From Mycobacterium sp. WUMAC-067 (GTDB taxonomy: Bacteria > Actinomycetota > Actinomycetes > Mycobacteriales > Mycobacteriaceae): DNA of 64,000 nt. Below the pieces are notes generated by a model. The model saw only the letters and a program-made list of their open reading frames with translations, was not told the origin of the DNA and made no database searches. How positions within the stretch are numbered: the stretch's first letter is position 1; every line of letters begins with the position of its first letter. Location of the stretch: NCBI RefSeq assembly GCF_020217485.1, contig NZ_JAEKMI010000004.1, forward strand, positions 124,001 to 188,000. The letters run 5' to 3'. This document shows positions 31,946 through 38,836 of the stretch, in pieces. A program made the position numbers and the translations under genes.

Positions 31946-32248
31946 TCAGGATGAGATGACGCGGAGTTGGGGACCACTTGGGGACCACAAGTGCCGCTCA
32001 AGCAGGTCGCCCGCATTGATGGCGGATTGCCGGTCGGGGTGCAGATAGCGCTGGGTCGTTGTCAGCGCTCCGTGACCGGCGATCTTGCGGAGGATGTGTA
32101 CCGGGACACCTGCATCGGCCATCCACGTCAGTCCCGTATGCCGTAAGCCATGGCGCGTGAGCTTTTCGTAGCCGAGCTGGGTGACCACGGCGTCCCAAGA
32201 AGTGGCGTCGCGCAGCGTGGCTGTGGTGATCCTTCCGCCCCTGGGGCC
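31946..32248 (-). pseudogene. Tyrosine integrase, C-terminal fragment
   Basis: About 100 residues of a phage/ICE-type tyrosine recombinase remain. The catalytic HGLRHTGLTWMADAGVPVH (His-x-x-Arg), AGHGALTTTQRYLH (second His and nucleophile Tyr) are intact. The core-binding domain and the first catalytic Arg are missing because the IS element begins at 32249. No integrase sequence resumes beyond the right IS end, so the 5' half was deleted. Its position next to attL and orientation towards the tRNA are standard. Confidence 0.85.
31969..31989. repeat. GGGGACCAC repeat near the left island end
   Basis: Two GGGGACCAC words lie 11 bp apart (31969-31989), inside the integrase C-terminal codons. A closely related 21-bp sequence (17 of 21 matches) occurs in the same orientation at 37532-37552, near attR. 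Paired short repeats near both ends are typical of integrase arm-type sites, though coding constraint explains one copy. Confidence 0.45.
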
Positions 32249-32366
32249 TGTCAATGTTTGGTCTCAAGAGATGCTTGACGGTCTGTTCTCAAGTGACGCT
32301 TGACGTTTCGGCCTTGATCATGATCTTGTTTCGTCCGGCTTTGTCGGTGTCGGGGTTGGGCGGGTT

Positions 32367-33491
32367 GTGGATCAAGAGGCGTTGGTGGAGTACCGGTATC
32401 GGGCGGTTTGTGAGGTGTTGGGCGGCTCCCCGATCGGTGAGGTGGCGGCGCGCTATGGCACGACGCGTCAGTCGGTGGACACGTGGCGGGACCGGTTCAA
32501 GCAGGAGGGCATGGCCGGGCTTGCTGATCGGTCGCGCCGCCCGCATACCAGCCCGACCAAGCTCGACGCCGACGTCGAGGCGTTGATTTGTCGGATGCGC
32601 CGCGAGCATCCACGCTGGGGCGCGCGCCGGATCAGCCATGAGCTGGGTAATCACGGCTTGGAGCGGGTGCCGTCACGGGCGACGGTGCATCGAGTGTTGG
32701 TTCGCAATGGGCTGATCGATCCACAAGCGCAGCAGCACAAACGCACCTACAAACGCTGGCAACGGCAAGCGCCGATGCATCTGTGGCAGCTCGACATCGT
32801 CGGCGGGGTGCCGTTAGCCGATGGGCGCGAATGCAAGCTGCTGACCGGTATCGACGATCATTCCCGGTTCGTGGTGCTTGCCACCGTGCTGACCACCCCC
32901 TCGGCGCGGGAGGTGGCAGAGGCGTTCATCGCCGCGATGCGCCGCTACGGAGTGCCCTCGGAAGTGTTGAGCGACAACGGTGGTCAGTTCACCGGCCGGT
33001 ACATCAAGCCGCTTCCGGTTGAGGTGCTCTTCGAAAAGATTTGCCGTGACAACGGCATCAAACAGCGGCTGACCAAGCCCCGATCACCGACCACGACCGG
33101 CAAGATCGAACGTTTCCACAAGACCTTGCGCACGGAGTTCTTCGACCACGTGGCGCCGTTCGAGTCGATCGCTGCCGCGCAGGAAGCCGTCGACGCCTGG
33201 GTGCACGCCTATAACCATCAACGCCCGCACCAGGCCCTGGATATGGCGGTGCCCGCTAGCCTGTTTCGGCCCAACGGCCCGACCCGCCTCGAGGCTGCGA
33301 ACCGTTCGACCGAGGTGCAGGACGCGCCATCGGCGTCGCTGATCATCGATGTCATCGCACCGCCCGTCAGCTACCGACGGCCAGTACGGCAGTGGAGTTC
33401 GAGGTGCGGGTCCCGCCCAGCGGCGAGGTCAAGATCCGCTCCGGGCGTCAGTCGGTGTCGGTGCACAAGAGCCTGGCCGGACGCACCCTGA
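32367..33491 (+). CDS. IS481-family transposase, catalytic part
   Basis: A 374-aa frame. The N-terminal helix-turn-helix (GSPIGEVAARYGTTRQSVDTW) precedes an integrase-core DDE domain: first Asp in LWQLDIVGG, second in EVLSDNGGQF, Glu in GKIERFHKTLRTEFF. It closes with the family's HAYNHQRPHQALDM. The last ~40 residues, after VIAPPVSY, are Arg/Ser-rich and look out of frame. The continuation of the protein appears in the -1 frame as the next ORF. Start is GTG 32367. Confidence 0.85.
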   Translation: MDQEALVEYRYRAVCEVLGGSPIGEVAARYGTTRQSVDTWRDRFKQEGMAGLADRSRRPHTSPTKLDADVEALICRMRREHPRWGARRISHELGNHGLERVPSRATVHRVLVRNGLIDPQAQQHKRTYKRWQRQAPMHLWQLDIVGGVPLADGRECKLLTGIDDHSRFVVLATVLTTPSAREVAEAFIAAMRRYGVPSEVLSDNGGQFTGRYIKPLPVEVLFEKICRDNGIKQRLTKPRSPTTTGKIERFHKTLRTEFFDHVAPFESIAAAQEAVDAWVHAYNHQRPHQALDMAVPASLFRPNGPTRLEAANRSTEVQDAPSASLIIDVIAPPVSYRRPVRQWSSRCGSRPAARSRSAPGVSRCRCTRAWPDAP

Positions 33492-34195
33492 GCGTGTGGG
33501 CCGACCTGCGCAGCATCCATGTGAGCCTCGACGGTGAGGTCCTACGCACGGTGCGGTCTCGTTTGATGCCCGAGGACTTGACCCACCTGGCGATGCGTGG
33601 CGCGCGACCAGCAGGCCCCGAGCCCGACCGGCCCGCGCTGCGGCGCGCCAACGGCACGGCCGTGGTCCGGCCCGGCGACGCAGTGGAGATCGACAGGACG
33701 GTCACCAAGGACGGCATGGTCTCCATCGCCGGCTCCACGCATCTGATCGGGTTCGCCTGGGCGGGGCGGCGTGTGACGCTGCGACTGGATGGGCACCTGA
33801 TGCACGCCGTGATCGACAACGCGCTCGTCGGCACCTGGCCTTGCCCCGTTGGCGCCAATCAGCTCGGCCGTCTGACGGGTGCGCGAACACCATCCACCCC
33901 GCTGCCACCGCCACCGTTGCCACCGGGCTCGCTTCGTGCCCAGCGAAAGGTTCACGAAAGCGGCCGCATCATGGTCGCCGGTCAGAACATCAAGCTTGGC
34001 CCACGCCACCGCGGCAAGATCGTCACCGTCATCATCGAGGACACCCATCTACGCGTCCTGCACGGCGAAGAAGAGATCGCCGTACGCCCGCGGCGAAACC
34101 TCAAACCCATCACTCGGTTTCACGTCACAGGGGCAGGAGCTAACGGCCAAAGTCGTCAAGCATCTCCTGACGACAACCCGTCAAGAATGTCCTGA
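33392..34195 (+). pseudogene. IS481 element, C-terminal ORF in the -1 frame
   Basis: A 267-aa frame starting VEFEVRVPPSGEVKI, overlapping the transposase ORF by 100 bp and ending just inside the right inverted repeat. It has two similar segments (RSGRQSVSVHKSLAGRTLSVW; MVAGQNIKLGPRHRGKIVTV). It is best read as the downstream part of a longer transposase separated by a frameshift. No A-rich slippery heptamer is visible in the overlap, so a mutation is more likely than programmed frameshifting. Confidence 0.55.
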
Positions 34196-34241
34196 GTCCT
34201 TACACCGACAGACCGCTGGTCAAGTGGGGTGGCGCGCTGTT

Positions 34242-36611
34242 CTATCCGCTCACCTTGCGCGGGTCGGGGAAGCCCATCTTGAGGTAGCCGGGTGCTCGTT
34301 TCTTTAGCGATGAGGCGATGACGGGAGTGAGTTCGTCGTGGTAGTCGTGCACGGTTGCGGTGGTCTTCGAGGGGTAGGGACGGGTGACGCGACCGATGTA
34401 TTGCACCAGGCGATTCTTGAAGGTGATTGGCGCGGCCAGGAACAGTGTGTCGAGAGCGCGGCAGTCGAAGCCTTCCCCGATGAACGAACTGGTGCCGACG
34501 ATGAGGAGTGGATCCGAATCGGGCGTGTGGTTGGCAAGTTGGTCGGCGATCTGGCGGCGTTCGCGAGCCTTCATGCCGCCGCTGAGCACGGTGACAGTTT
34601 TTCCGGCGGTACGTAGTCGATCAGTGATGGCGTTGAGGTGCTCGACCCATGTGGTGAGCACCAGGATGTTGGCGCCGGTTTCGGCGGCGGTCAGGACGTC
34701 GGCCACGATTTGGTCGAGTCGTGCGTGATCGGCGACGAGAGCTCGATAGATTTCGGCCATTCCACCGGGTGCGGCGGGGTCGGCGTCGCCGCGGTAACGG
34801 AATTTGGTCGGGTGCAGGTGCAGAACTGGGTGGGGCGTAAAGAGGTCGGAGCTGTCGACCGGAAGTTGTCCAGTACCCGACTGGTCGATCGCTACGTGGT
34901 GTGATCCGAGTTGGTGATAGATCAGGTCTTCGAGCCCGTCGCGGCGTTCCGGGGTGGCGGTCAGGCCGAGCCAGTACCGCGCGGCCATGCGGCTCAGGAC
35001 GCCGAAGAATGCGTTCGCTGCGACGTGGTGGCATTCGTCCACGATTACGAATCCGTAGTTGGCGGTGATTTCCTCGACGTTGTCGCGGCGGGCAAGCGTT
35101 GGCAGTAAGGCGATATCAAGAATGCCTGTGGTTTTCGATCGCCCACCGCCGATTTGACCGCACTTGAAACTGAGGTGGCTGCTGATCCGGTCGCGCCATT
35201 GGTCGGCCAGGGCTTTGCGATCGACGAGGACCAGAGTGGAGGTGGACCGCGATTCGATTGCCGCGCAGGCTATCACCGTCTTGCCGGTACCCGGTGGTGC
35301 GACAAGGACGCTGGTGTCTTGTTCGAGGAGTTGGCGCAGTGCGCTGGTCTGCGCGGTGCGCAACGGCGTACCGCAGGTGAAGTTATGGTTTTGTCCGGCG
35401 ACGCGTTTATCGTCAATGCGTAGCGTGCTGTCGGCCGATTCGACGAGTTCAGTGAGCAGCGGATGGAGGCCGCGCGGCAGGACGAGATCACCTTCAGCGG
35501 TTTCGTCGTAGCTGTAGAGGAACCGCGGTGTGTCCCAAGTGCTGCGGCGAGCACGTTGGCGGGCATCGAATTCCGGATTGCGAATCGACGCGGCATGTTT
35601 AATAGCCGAGATCATTGCTGGGCCAAGATCGTTAGCAGTCAAAGTGAGTCGTGAAGTGAACTCGGCGCGCACGATTGCCGCCGGCCGCGGGATGATCCGC
35701 GACGACGTCGGCAGCTGCAAACGCCGGACGCGATGGCCGATCTGCGGCTCGGGAAGTTGACGCGCCAACGCGATCACTTCTTTGGTGGACAATCTGGCGA
35801 TGCTTGACAGGTATGCCCACTGATCCTCGTAGGGCTCAAGGGTAGCGGGATCGAGGAAGACGGTGGTGCCGTGTTGACGGCGCTTACCGTTCATGGGTGC
35901 GGCAATCAGATTGCCCACCCCTCGCCCGGTGTGTACGTCCTGGGACGGGAACAAGCGGTCATAACTACTCAGATGCATGCTGCCACGCAGGCGAAATGCC
36001 TCACTGAGCAGACTTGTCGCGATGCTGCGGGCGACCGACGCCGAGATCGCATGAGCAAAGAAGATCCACACGTGAGCTCCGCGCCCGGATTGTGATACCT
36101 CCAGCGCAGCCGGAATACCATAGGACCGAGCCGCTTTCATGTACGCGAGCGCGTCGAGCATCGCGGCTTCCTTATCGAAATCGGCCGCGACCCACCAGCA
36201 GGTGTCGTCATCGCTGAGTGGATATAGGCCGATATGTGTTTCGCCTCGCAGGTGGGCATCAACGACCTCGGGGGTCAGTGGTAGGTAAGGCGCGTCGGCC
36301 CGGTTCATACCCTTGCGCCAATATCCTTTGATCGCCGGCATCCAACCTGAACGGCCATCTCGACGATTTTCCCAGCGCAGCGCGTAAACATCGGTGCGAC
36401 AACGGAACAAATCGAAGAAGAACCGCACCTTATGAGCGGAGCTGGAGCCCATGGTCACCGGTGAGGCCGGCGCACCCGTCAGCGTCGCCTGGTCACTGGA
36501 GGCCGCGCGTGCCTGTTCCTCACTCAATTGAAGGAGATGACGCAAACGCGCGTTGTCGGCACGCAGCGTGTCTAACTCACCGGGGAAACTCTCGACACCG
36601 CTAACGGCCAA
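34242..36611 (-). CDS. Archaeo-eukaryotic primase-SF2 helicase fusion (TOTE conflict-system type)
   Basis: A 789-aa protein. Residues 9-30 are a short coiled coil (ELDTLRADNARLRHLLQL). Residues ~60-280 form an AEP primase domain with the metal pair DFD at 144-146, SGRGAHVWIFF at 175-185 and GNLIAAPMNGKRR. Residues ~410-760 are a superfamily 2 helicase: Walker A PPGTGKT 439-445, DECH 525-528, TAT 551-553, motif VI QYIGRVTR 737-744. This coiled coil-AEP-helicase plan is what databases label TOTE conflict system, proposed on comparative grounds to act in conflict with foreign DNA. No nuclease domain is seen. The start is TTG 36611; AAAGGAG lies only 1 nt before it, so the true start is uncertain. 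It is 34 bp after the toxin gene, same strand. Confidence 0.85.
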   Translation of the reverse strand: MAVSGVESFPGELDTLRADNARLRHLLQLSEEQARAASSDQATLTGAPASPVTMGSSSAHKVRFFFDLFRCRTDVYALRWENRRDGRSGWMPAIKGYWRKGMNRADAPYLPLTPEVVDAHLRGETHIGLYPLSDDDTCWWVAADFDKEAAMLDALAYMKAARSYGIPAALEVSQSGRGAHVWIFFAHAISASVARSIATSLLSEAFRLRGSMHLSSYDRLFPSQDVHTGRGVGNLIAAPMNGKRRQHGTTVFLDPATLEPYEDQWAYLSSIARLSTKEVIALARQLPEPQIGHRVRRLQLPTSSRIIPRPAAIVRAEFTSRLTLTANDLGPAMISAIKHAASIRNPEFDARQRARRSTWDTPRFLYSYDETAEGDLVLPRGLHPLLTELVESADSTLRIDDKRVAGQNHNFTCGTPLRTAQTSALRQLLEQDTSVLVAPPGTGKTVIACAAIESRSTSTLVLVDRKALADQWRDRISSHLSFKCGQIGGGRSKTTGILDIALLPTLARRDNVEEITANYGFVIVDECHHVAANAFFGVLSRMAARYWLGLTATPERRDGLEDLIYHQLGSHHVAIDQSGTGQLPVDSSDLFTPHPVLHLHPTKFRYRGDADPAAPGGMAEIYRALVADHARLDQIVADVLTAAETGANILVLTTWVEHLNAITDRLRTAGKTVTVLSGGMKARERRQIADQLANHTPDSDPLLIVGTSSFIGEGFDCRALDTLFLAAPITFKNRLVQYIGRVTRPYPSKTTATVHDYHDELTPVIASSLKKRAPGYLKMGFPDPRKVSG

Positions 36612-36645
36612 CTCCTTTGTGCAGCATACTCTTCGGCGGAAGGGT

Positions 36646-37158
36646 CTACTGCCGCCAGCGCTCCCCGAGCGCTTTCGCCGCTGTGGATACCTTCATGACC
36701 AGACGACGCTCGCGGTTCGTGATGGGGACGAAATGGTAGTGCTCGTAGAAGGATTGCGCCTCGTCGTCTATAGCATCAACGACGATGAGCCGGCCGCCGC
36801 CGATTTCCGATGCGGCGACGGCTTTGCCCAGTGCGTCCAGAAGCAGTTGCTCGCCATATCCCTGACCCCGCAGCGACGTGTCGATCGCCAGGCGGGCAAT
36901 CAAGTATCCGGGTACGCGGGAATAGCCACCGGCCATGGATCCCGAGACGCCGTCGTCGTTGCGTACTACTTCGGTGGGGCAGATGGCGAAATAGGCACTG
37001 ACTTTCGGTTCGCCGAGCGGGGTCCACACGTAGACGTGCGCGACCCCGCTGCTGTCCGCGCGACGGGCATGGGCGATGAGCCAGGTATTCAGCGACTCCT
37101 TACCGCAGTCGAACCCTTCCAGCGTGTGGGCGTCAGCGAGTCGGGCGGACTCGAACAC
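36646..37158 (-). CDS. GNAT-fold toxin of a type II toxin-antitoxin pair
   Basis: A 170-aa acetyltransferase related to TacT/AtaT/ItaT toxins, which acetylate aminoacyl-tRNA and stop translation. The N-terminus has FDCGKESLNTWL, typical of this subgroup. The acetyl-CoA loop is RGQGYG at 97-102. A conserved Tyr (residue 138) lies in AQSFYEHYHFVP. GTG 37158 is 3 bp after the antitoxin stop. All key residues are present, so the toxin is probably functional. Confidence 0.88.
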   Translation of the reverse strand: MFESARLADAHTLEGFDCGKESLNTWLIAHARRADSSGVAHVYVWTPLGEPKVSAYFAICPTEVVRNDDGVSGSMAGGYSRVPGYLIARLAIDTSLRGQGYGEQLLLDALGKAVAASEIGGGRLIVVDAIDDEAQSFYEHYHFVPITNRERRLVMKVSTAAKALGERWRQ

Positions 37159-37161
37159 TGT

Positions 37162-37431
37162 TCAACGCCTTGTGAAGACCGCTGGTTTGCGTGCTGCTGC
37201 CGCCAGCCGCGGCGCATCGTCGGCAGCATCCAGCGAGGACATCAGTTTGTCGAACTGTTCGGGCTCCATTGCCGTTACCAGCTCTTGGCGCAGGATGTCT
37301 TCGGCCCGTTGCATCGCAGCTTTCCGCACGAACTCCGAGGTCTGCTCATGGACAAGGTTGGCGGCGCGCTGGATGCGGTCCAAGGTCGCTTGCTCCGCGC
37401 GAAGCTCGATGCGCTTCGTTTTGACTGCCAC
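37162..37431 (-). CDS. DUF1778-family antitoxin (TacA/AtaR-like)
   Basis: An 89-aa protein. The N-terminal ribbon-helix-helix DNA-binding part is KTKRIELRAEQATLDRIQRA; a helical stretch and a C-terminal tail (PRLAAAARKPAVF) follow, which would wrap the toxin. It is expected to neutralise the GNAT toxin and repress its own promoter. GTG 37431 follows AAGGATG. Order antitoxin-toxin-primase/helicase suggests one transcript. Confidence 0.88.
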   Translation of the reverse strand: MAVKTKRIELRAEQATLDRIQRAANLVHEQTSEFVRKAAMQRAEDILRQELVTAMEPEQFDKLMSSLDAADDAPRLAAAARKPAVFTRR

Positions 37432-37483
37432 AGCGACATCCTTCCCCTCAAGCTATCTCTGCCTGCACTGTCGACTAGCTGAT

Positions 37484-37504
37484 TGTACGGCGGATGTACG
37501 TACA
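37484..37504. promoter_or_regulatory. Candidate antitoxin operator
   Basis: TGTACG occurs at 37484-37489 and again within the perfect palindrome TGTACGTACA at 37495-37504. Flanking CTAGC (37475-37479) and GCTAG (37507-37511) form an outer dyad. The site is about 55-75 bp upstream of the antitoxin start, where ribbon-helix-helix antitoxins usually bind. Confidence 0.5.
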
Positions 37505-37531
37505 GGGCTAGCCACGGCTGCGATCGGCACT

Positions 37532-37552
37532 GGGGACCACCCAAGGACCACA
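37532..37552. repeat. GGGGACCAC repeat near the right island end
   Basis: GGGGACCAC, then CCAAGGACCACA. It matches the left copy (31969-31989) at 17 of 21 bases; the four central bases differ. It lies about 105 bp inside attR and is non-coding, so it is a better arm-site candidate than the left one. Confidence 0.45.
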
Positions 37553-37655
37553 CGCGATGCGCGATGCCGAACGGCCTGCACGTCCATTAACTTGAAGCTC
37601 GATGCGATGGCGGCGGAAACCGCCGGCGACCTCGGAAAACGCGCTACCCCACTTC

Positions 37656-37698
37656 CTGGGGGTCAAGTGGTTGCAGGTTCAAATCCTGTCAGCCCGAC
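37656..37698 (+). repeat. Island right attachment repeat (attR)
   Basis: A second copy of the tRNA-Pro 3' half, 42 of 43 bases identical to attL. It lacks the 5' half and the terminal CCA (ends GAC then acagg), so it is not a functional tRNA. It marks the right border of the island. Confidence 0.85.
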
Positions 37699-37772
37699 AC
37701 AGGTCTACGAATGGGAGCGCGGCGGGCGCGTCGAACGCCTCGCCCGCGGCGGCCACTGGCCGCGATGAGAGC

Positions 37773-38117
37773 ATGGGCCGGATGATCACCCACACCTGCA
37801 TGGGCTGCGGCCTCAAAACCCGCTACTCCTACGGGCGCAACTGCGTGGGCTGCGGGCTAGAGACCCGCTGCTCGTACTACGGGGATTGGCCGGATCGGTA
37901 TCAGCAGGCCGCGGTCGCCCTTGCGGCGCCCGCGAGGATCGTCAGCCTGGGCGAGAAGCACCCGACGGCCGCGTTGACGTTGGGGGTGCCCGGCTCGCTC
38001 ATCGCCATGGCCGCGGTCGCCGCGTATCCGATGGTGTTCGTGCCGTTGCTGTTCCTGCTGGCCGTGGGGTTGGTGGCATCCTTCCGCTACGAGGAAGGCC
38101 GCAACCGCTCCAAGTAG
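37773..38117 (+). CDS. Small membrane protein with paired CxxC motifs
   Basis: A 114-aa protein, first gene after the island. The N-terminus has two near-identical zinc-ribbon-like units, CMGCGLKTRYSY and CVGCGLETRCSY, followed by two hydrophobic segments (TLGVPGSLIAMAAVAAYPM; VFVPLLFLLAVGLVASF) and a basic tail. It probably sits in the membrane with a cytosolic metal-binding head. The function is unknown. ATG 37773 is used; ATG 37782 is possible. Confidence 0.6.
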   Translation: MGRMITHTCMGCGLKTRYSYGRNCVGCGLETRCSYYGDWPDRYQQAAVALAAPARIVSLGEKHPTAALTLGVPGSLIAMAAVAAYPMVFVPLLFLLAVGLVASFRYEEGRNRSK

Positions 38118-38128
38118 GTTCTACCCCG

Positions 38129-38263
38129 TCAGTCCTCACGGTCCGGCTCGGTGAGTTCCGGCGCGTTCTCGCGGGTCGCCATGCCACCTTCGTGGCCGTG
38201 GTCCGCGGGGCCGGGGCGGCCGCCCTTAGGCTCGTCGTCATCTTTTTCCGAGTGCTTGCCCAT
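38129..38263 (-). CDS. Small acidic hydrophilic protein
   Basis: A 44-aa product (MGKHSEKDDDEPKGGRPG, ending in TEPDRED) with a strong AAGGAG site 7 nt before its ATG. It has no hydrophobic core and is likely disordered. The function is unknown. Confidence 0.5.
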   Translation of the reverse strand: MGKHSEKDDDEPKGGRPGPADHGHEGGMATRENAPELTEPDRED

Positions 38264-38316
38264 CGCAATCTCCTTCGTCGACCGAAGGACTACCCGCAAC
38301 GGCGCGATTTGAAGAC

Positions 38317-38751
38317 CTACGGTGCCTTCCGGAGGTCGGCGAGCGAACGCTTGAGCCCGCCGTCCATCCGGATCTGCACGCCCGCCACCGCCACCATGAT
38401 CGCCGCGGTTACCAGGTGCACCACCGCGTCGGTGACGTTGTTGGGAAACGTGAACACGAACGCGACCCGATGGGAAAAGAAGGCCCAAATGCCCGGCAGC
38501 GCACCGGCTATCGCGGCGAGCAGCAGATACAACACCGACCACGACTTGCGCATCGCGAAGACCAGGCCGGGAGCGAACAAGGCGAGGCCGGCGACGGCGT
38601 GCCACCCGTTGTAGTCCATTCCGAACAGCTGGACCGTCGGTGCGGTGGGCCCGATCGCGAAGCTGGGATTCATGATGAAGCCGATCACCGCCTGAATGAC
38701 GTGGAAAACGCAAATGATCAGCAGCCCGACCTGGGCGAAACTCCACCTCAC
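38317..38751 (-). CDS. DUF4383-like integral membrane protein
   Basis: A 144-aa protein with four membrane segments (LLIICVFHVIQAVIGFIM; AVAGLALFAPGLVFAM; LYLLLAAIAGALPGIWAF; DAVVHLVTAAIMVAVAGV). The N-x-x-D-x-x-x-H pattern before the last helix resembles DUF4383. GTG 38751 is preferred; the frame could begin at 38775. The function is unknown. Confidence 0.65.
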   Translation of the reverse strand: MRWSFAQVGLLIICVFHVIQAVIGFIMNPSFAIGPTAPTVQLFGMDYNGWHAVAGLALFAPGLVFAMRKSWSVLYLLLAAIAGALPGIWAFFSHRVAFVFTFPNNVTDAVVHLVTAAIMVAVAGVQIRMDGGLKRSLADLRKAP

Positions 38752-38836
38752 ATGGCACCCCCTTGTGCGCGGCAAGATGCCCGAATACTACGTGCTGTAG
38801 TAGCGCCTGGCAATGGGGCGCTGGAATCGGCGAGCG

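Larger units (their letters stand above)
32249..34210 (+). mobile_element. IS481-family insertion sequence (about 1.96 kb)
   Basis: The ends are imperfect 33-bp inverted repeats (32249-32281 and 34178-34210), both starting TGTC when read inward and ending CTTGACGG; further CTTGACG words occur subterminally at both ends. The transposase belongs to the IS481 type. No target-site duplication is recognised (ctggggcc before, gaccgctg after), which fits a deletion of adjacent DNA, including the integrase 5' half. Confidence 0.75.
31907..37698. mobile_element. 5.8-kb genomic island integrated in tRNA-Pro
   Basis: The island is bounded by the 43-bp tRNA-derived repeats. In order it holds a truncated tyrosine integrase beside attL, an IS481-family element, a primase-helicase fusion gene, a GNAT toxin and DUF1778 antitoxin gene pair, and a promoter region before attR. 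The helicase part looks visibly poorer in G+C and uses more A/T third bases than the backbone. The integrase has lost its N-terminus, so the island is probably immobile unless helped in trans. Confidence 0.85.

Noticed and set aside
32254..32586. 110-aa frame across the left IS end
   Set aside because: Starts in the integrase remnant and runs through the IS repeat in a different frame from the transposase; no domain.
37602..37772. Upstream extension of the CxxC membrane-protein frame into the attR region
   Set aside because: It would translate the tRNA fragment; the ATG at 37773 after the att repeat is more sensible.
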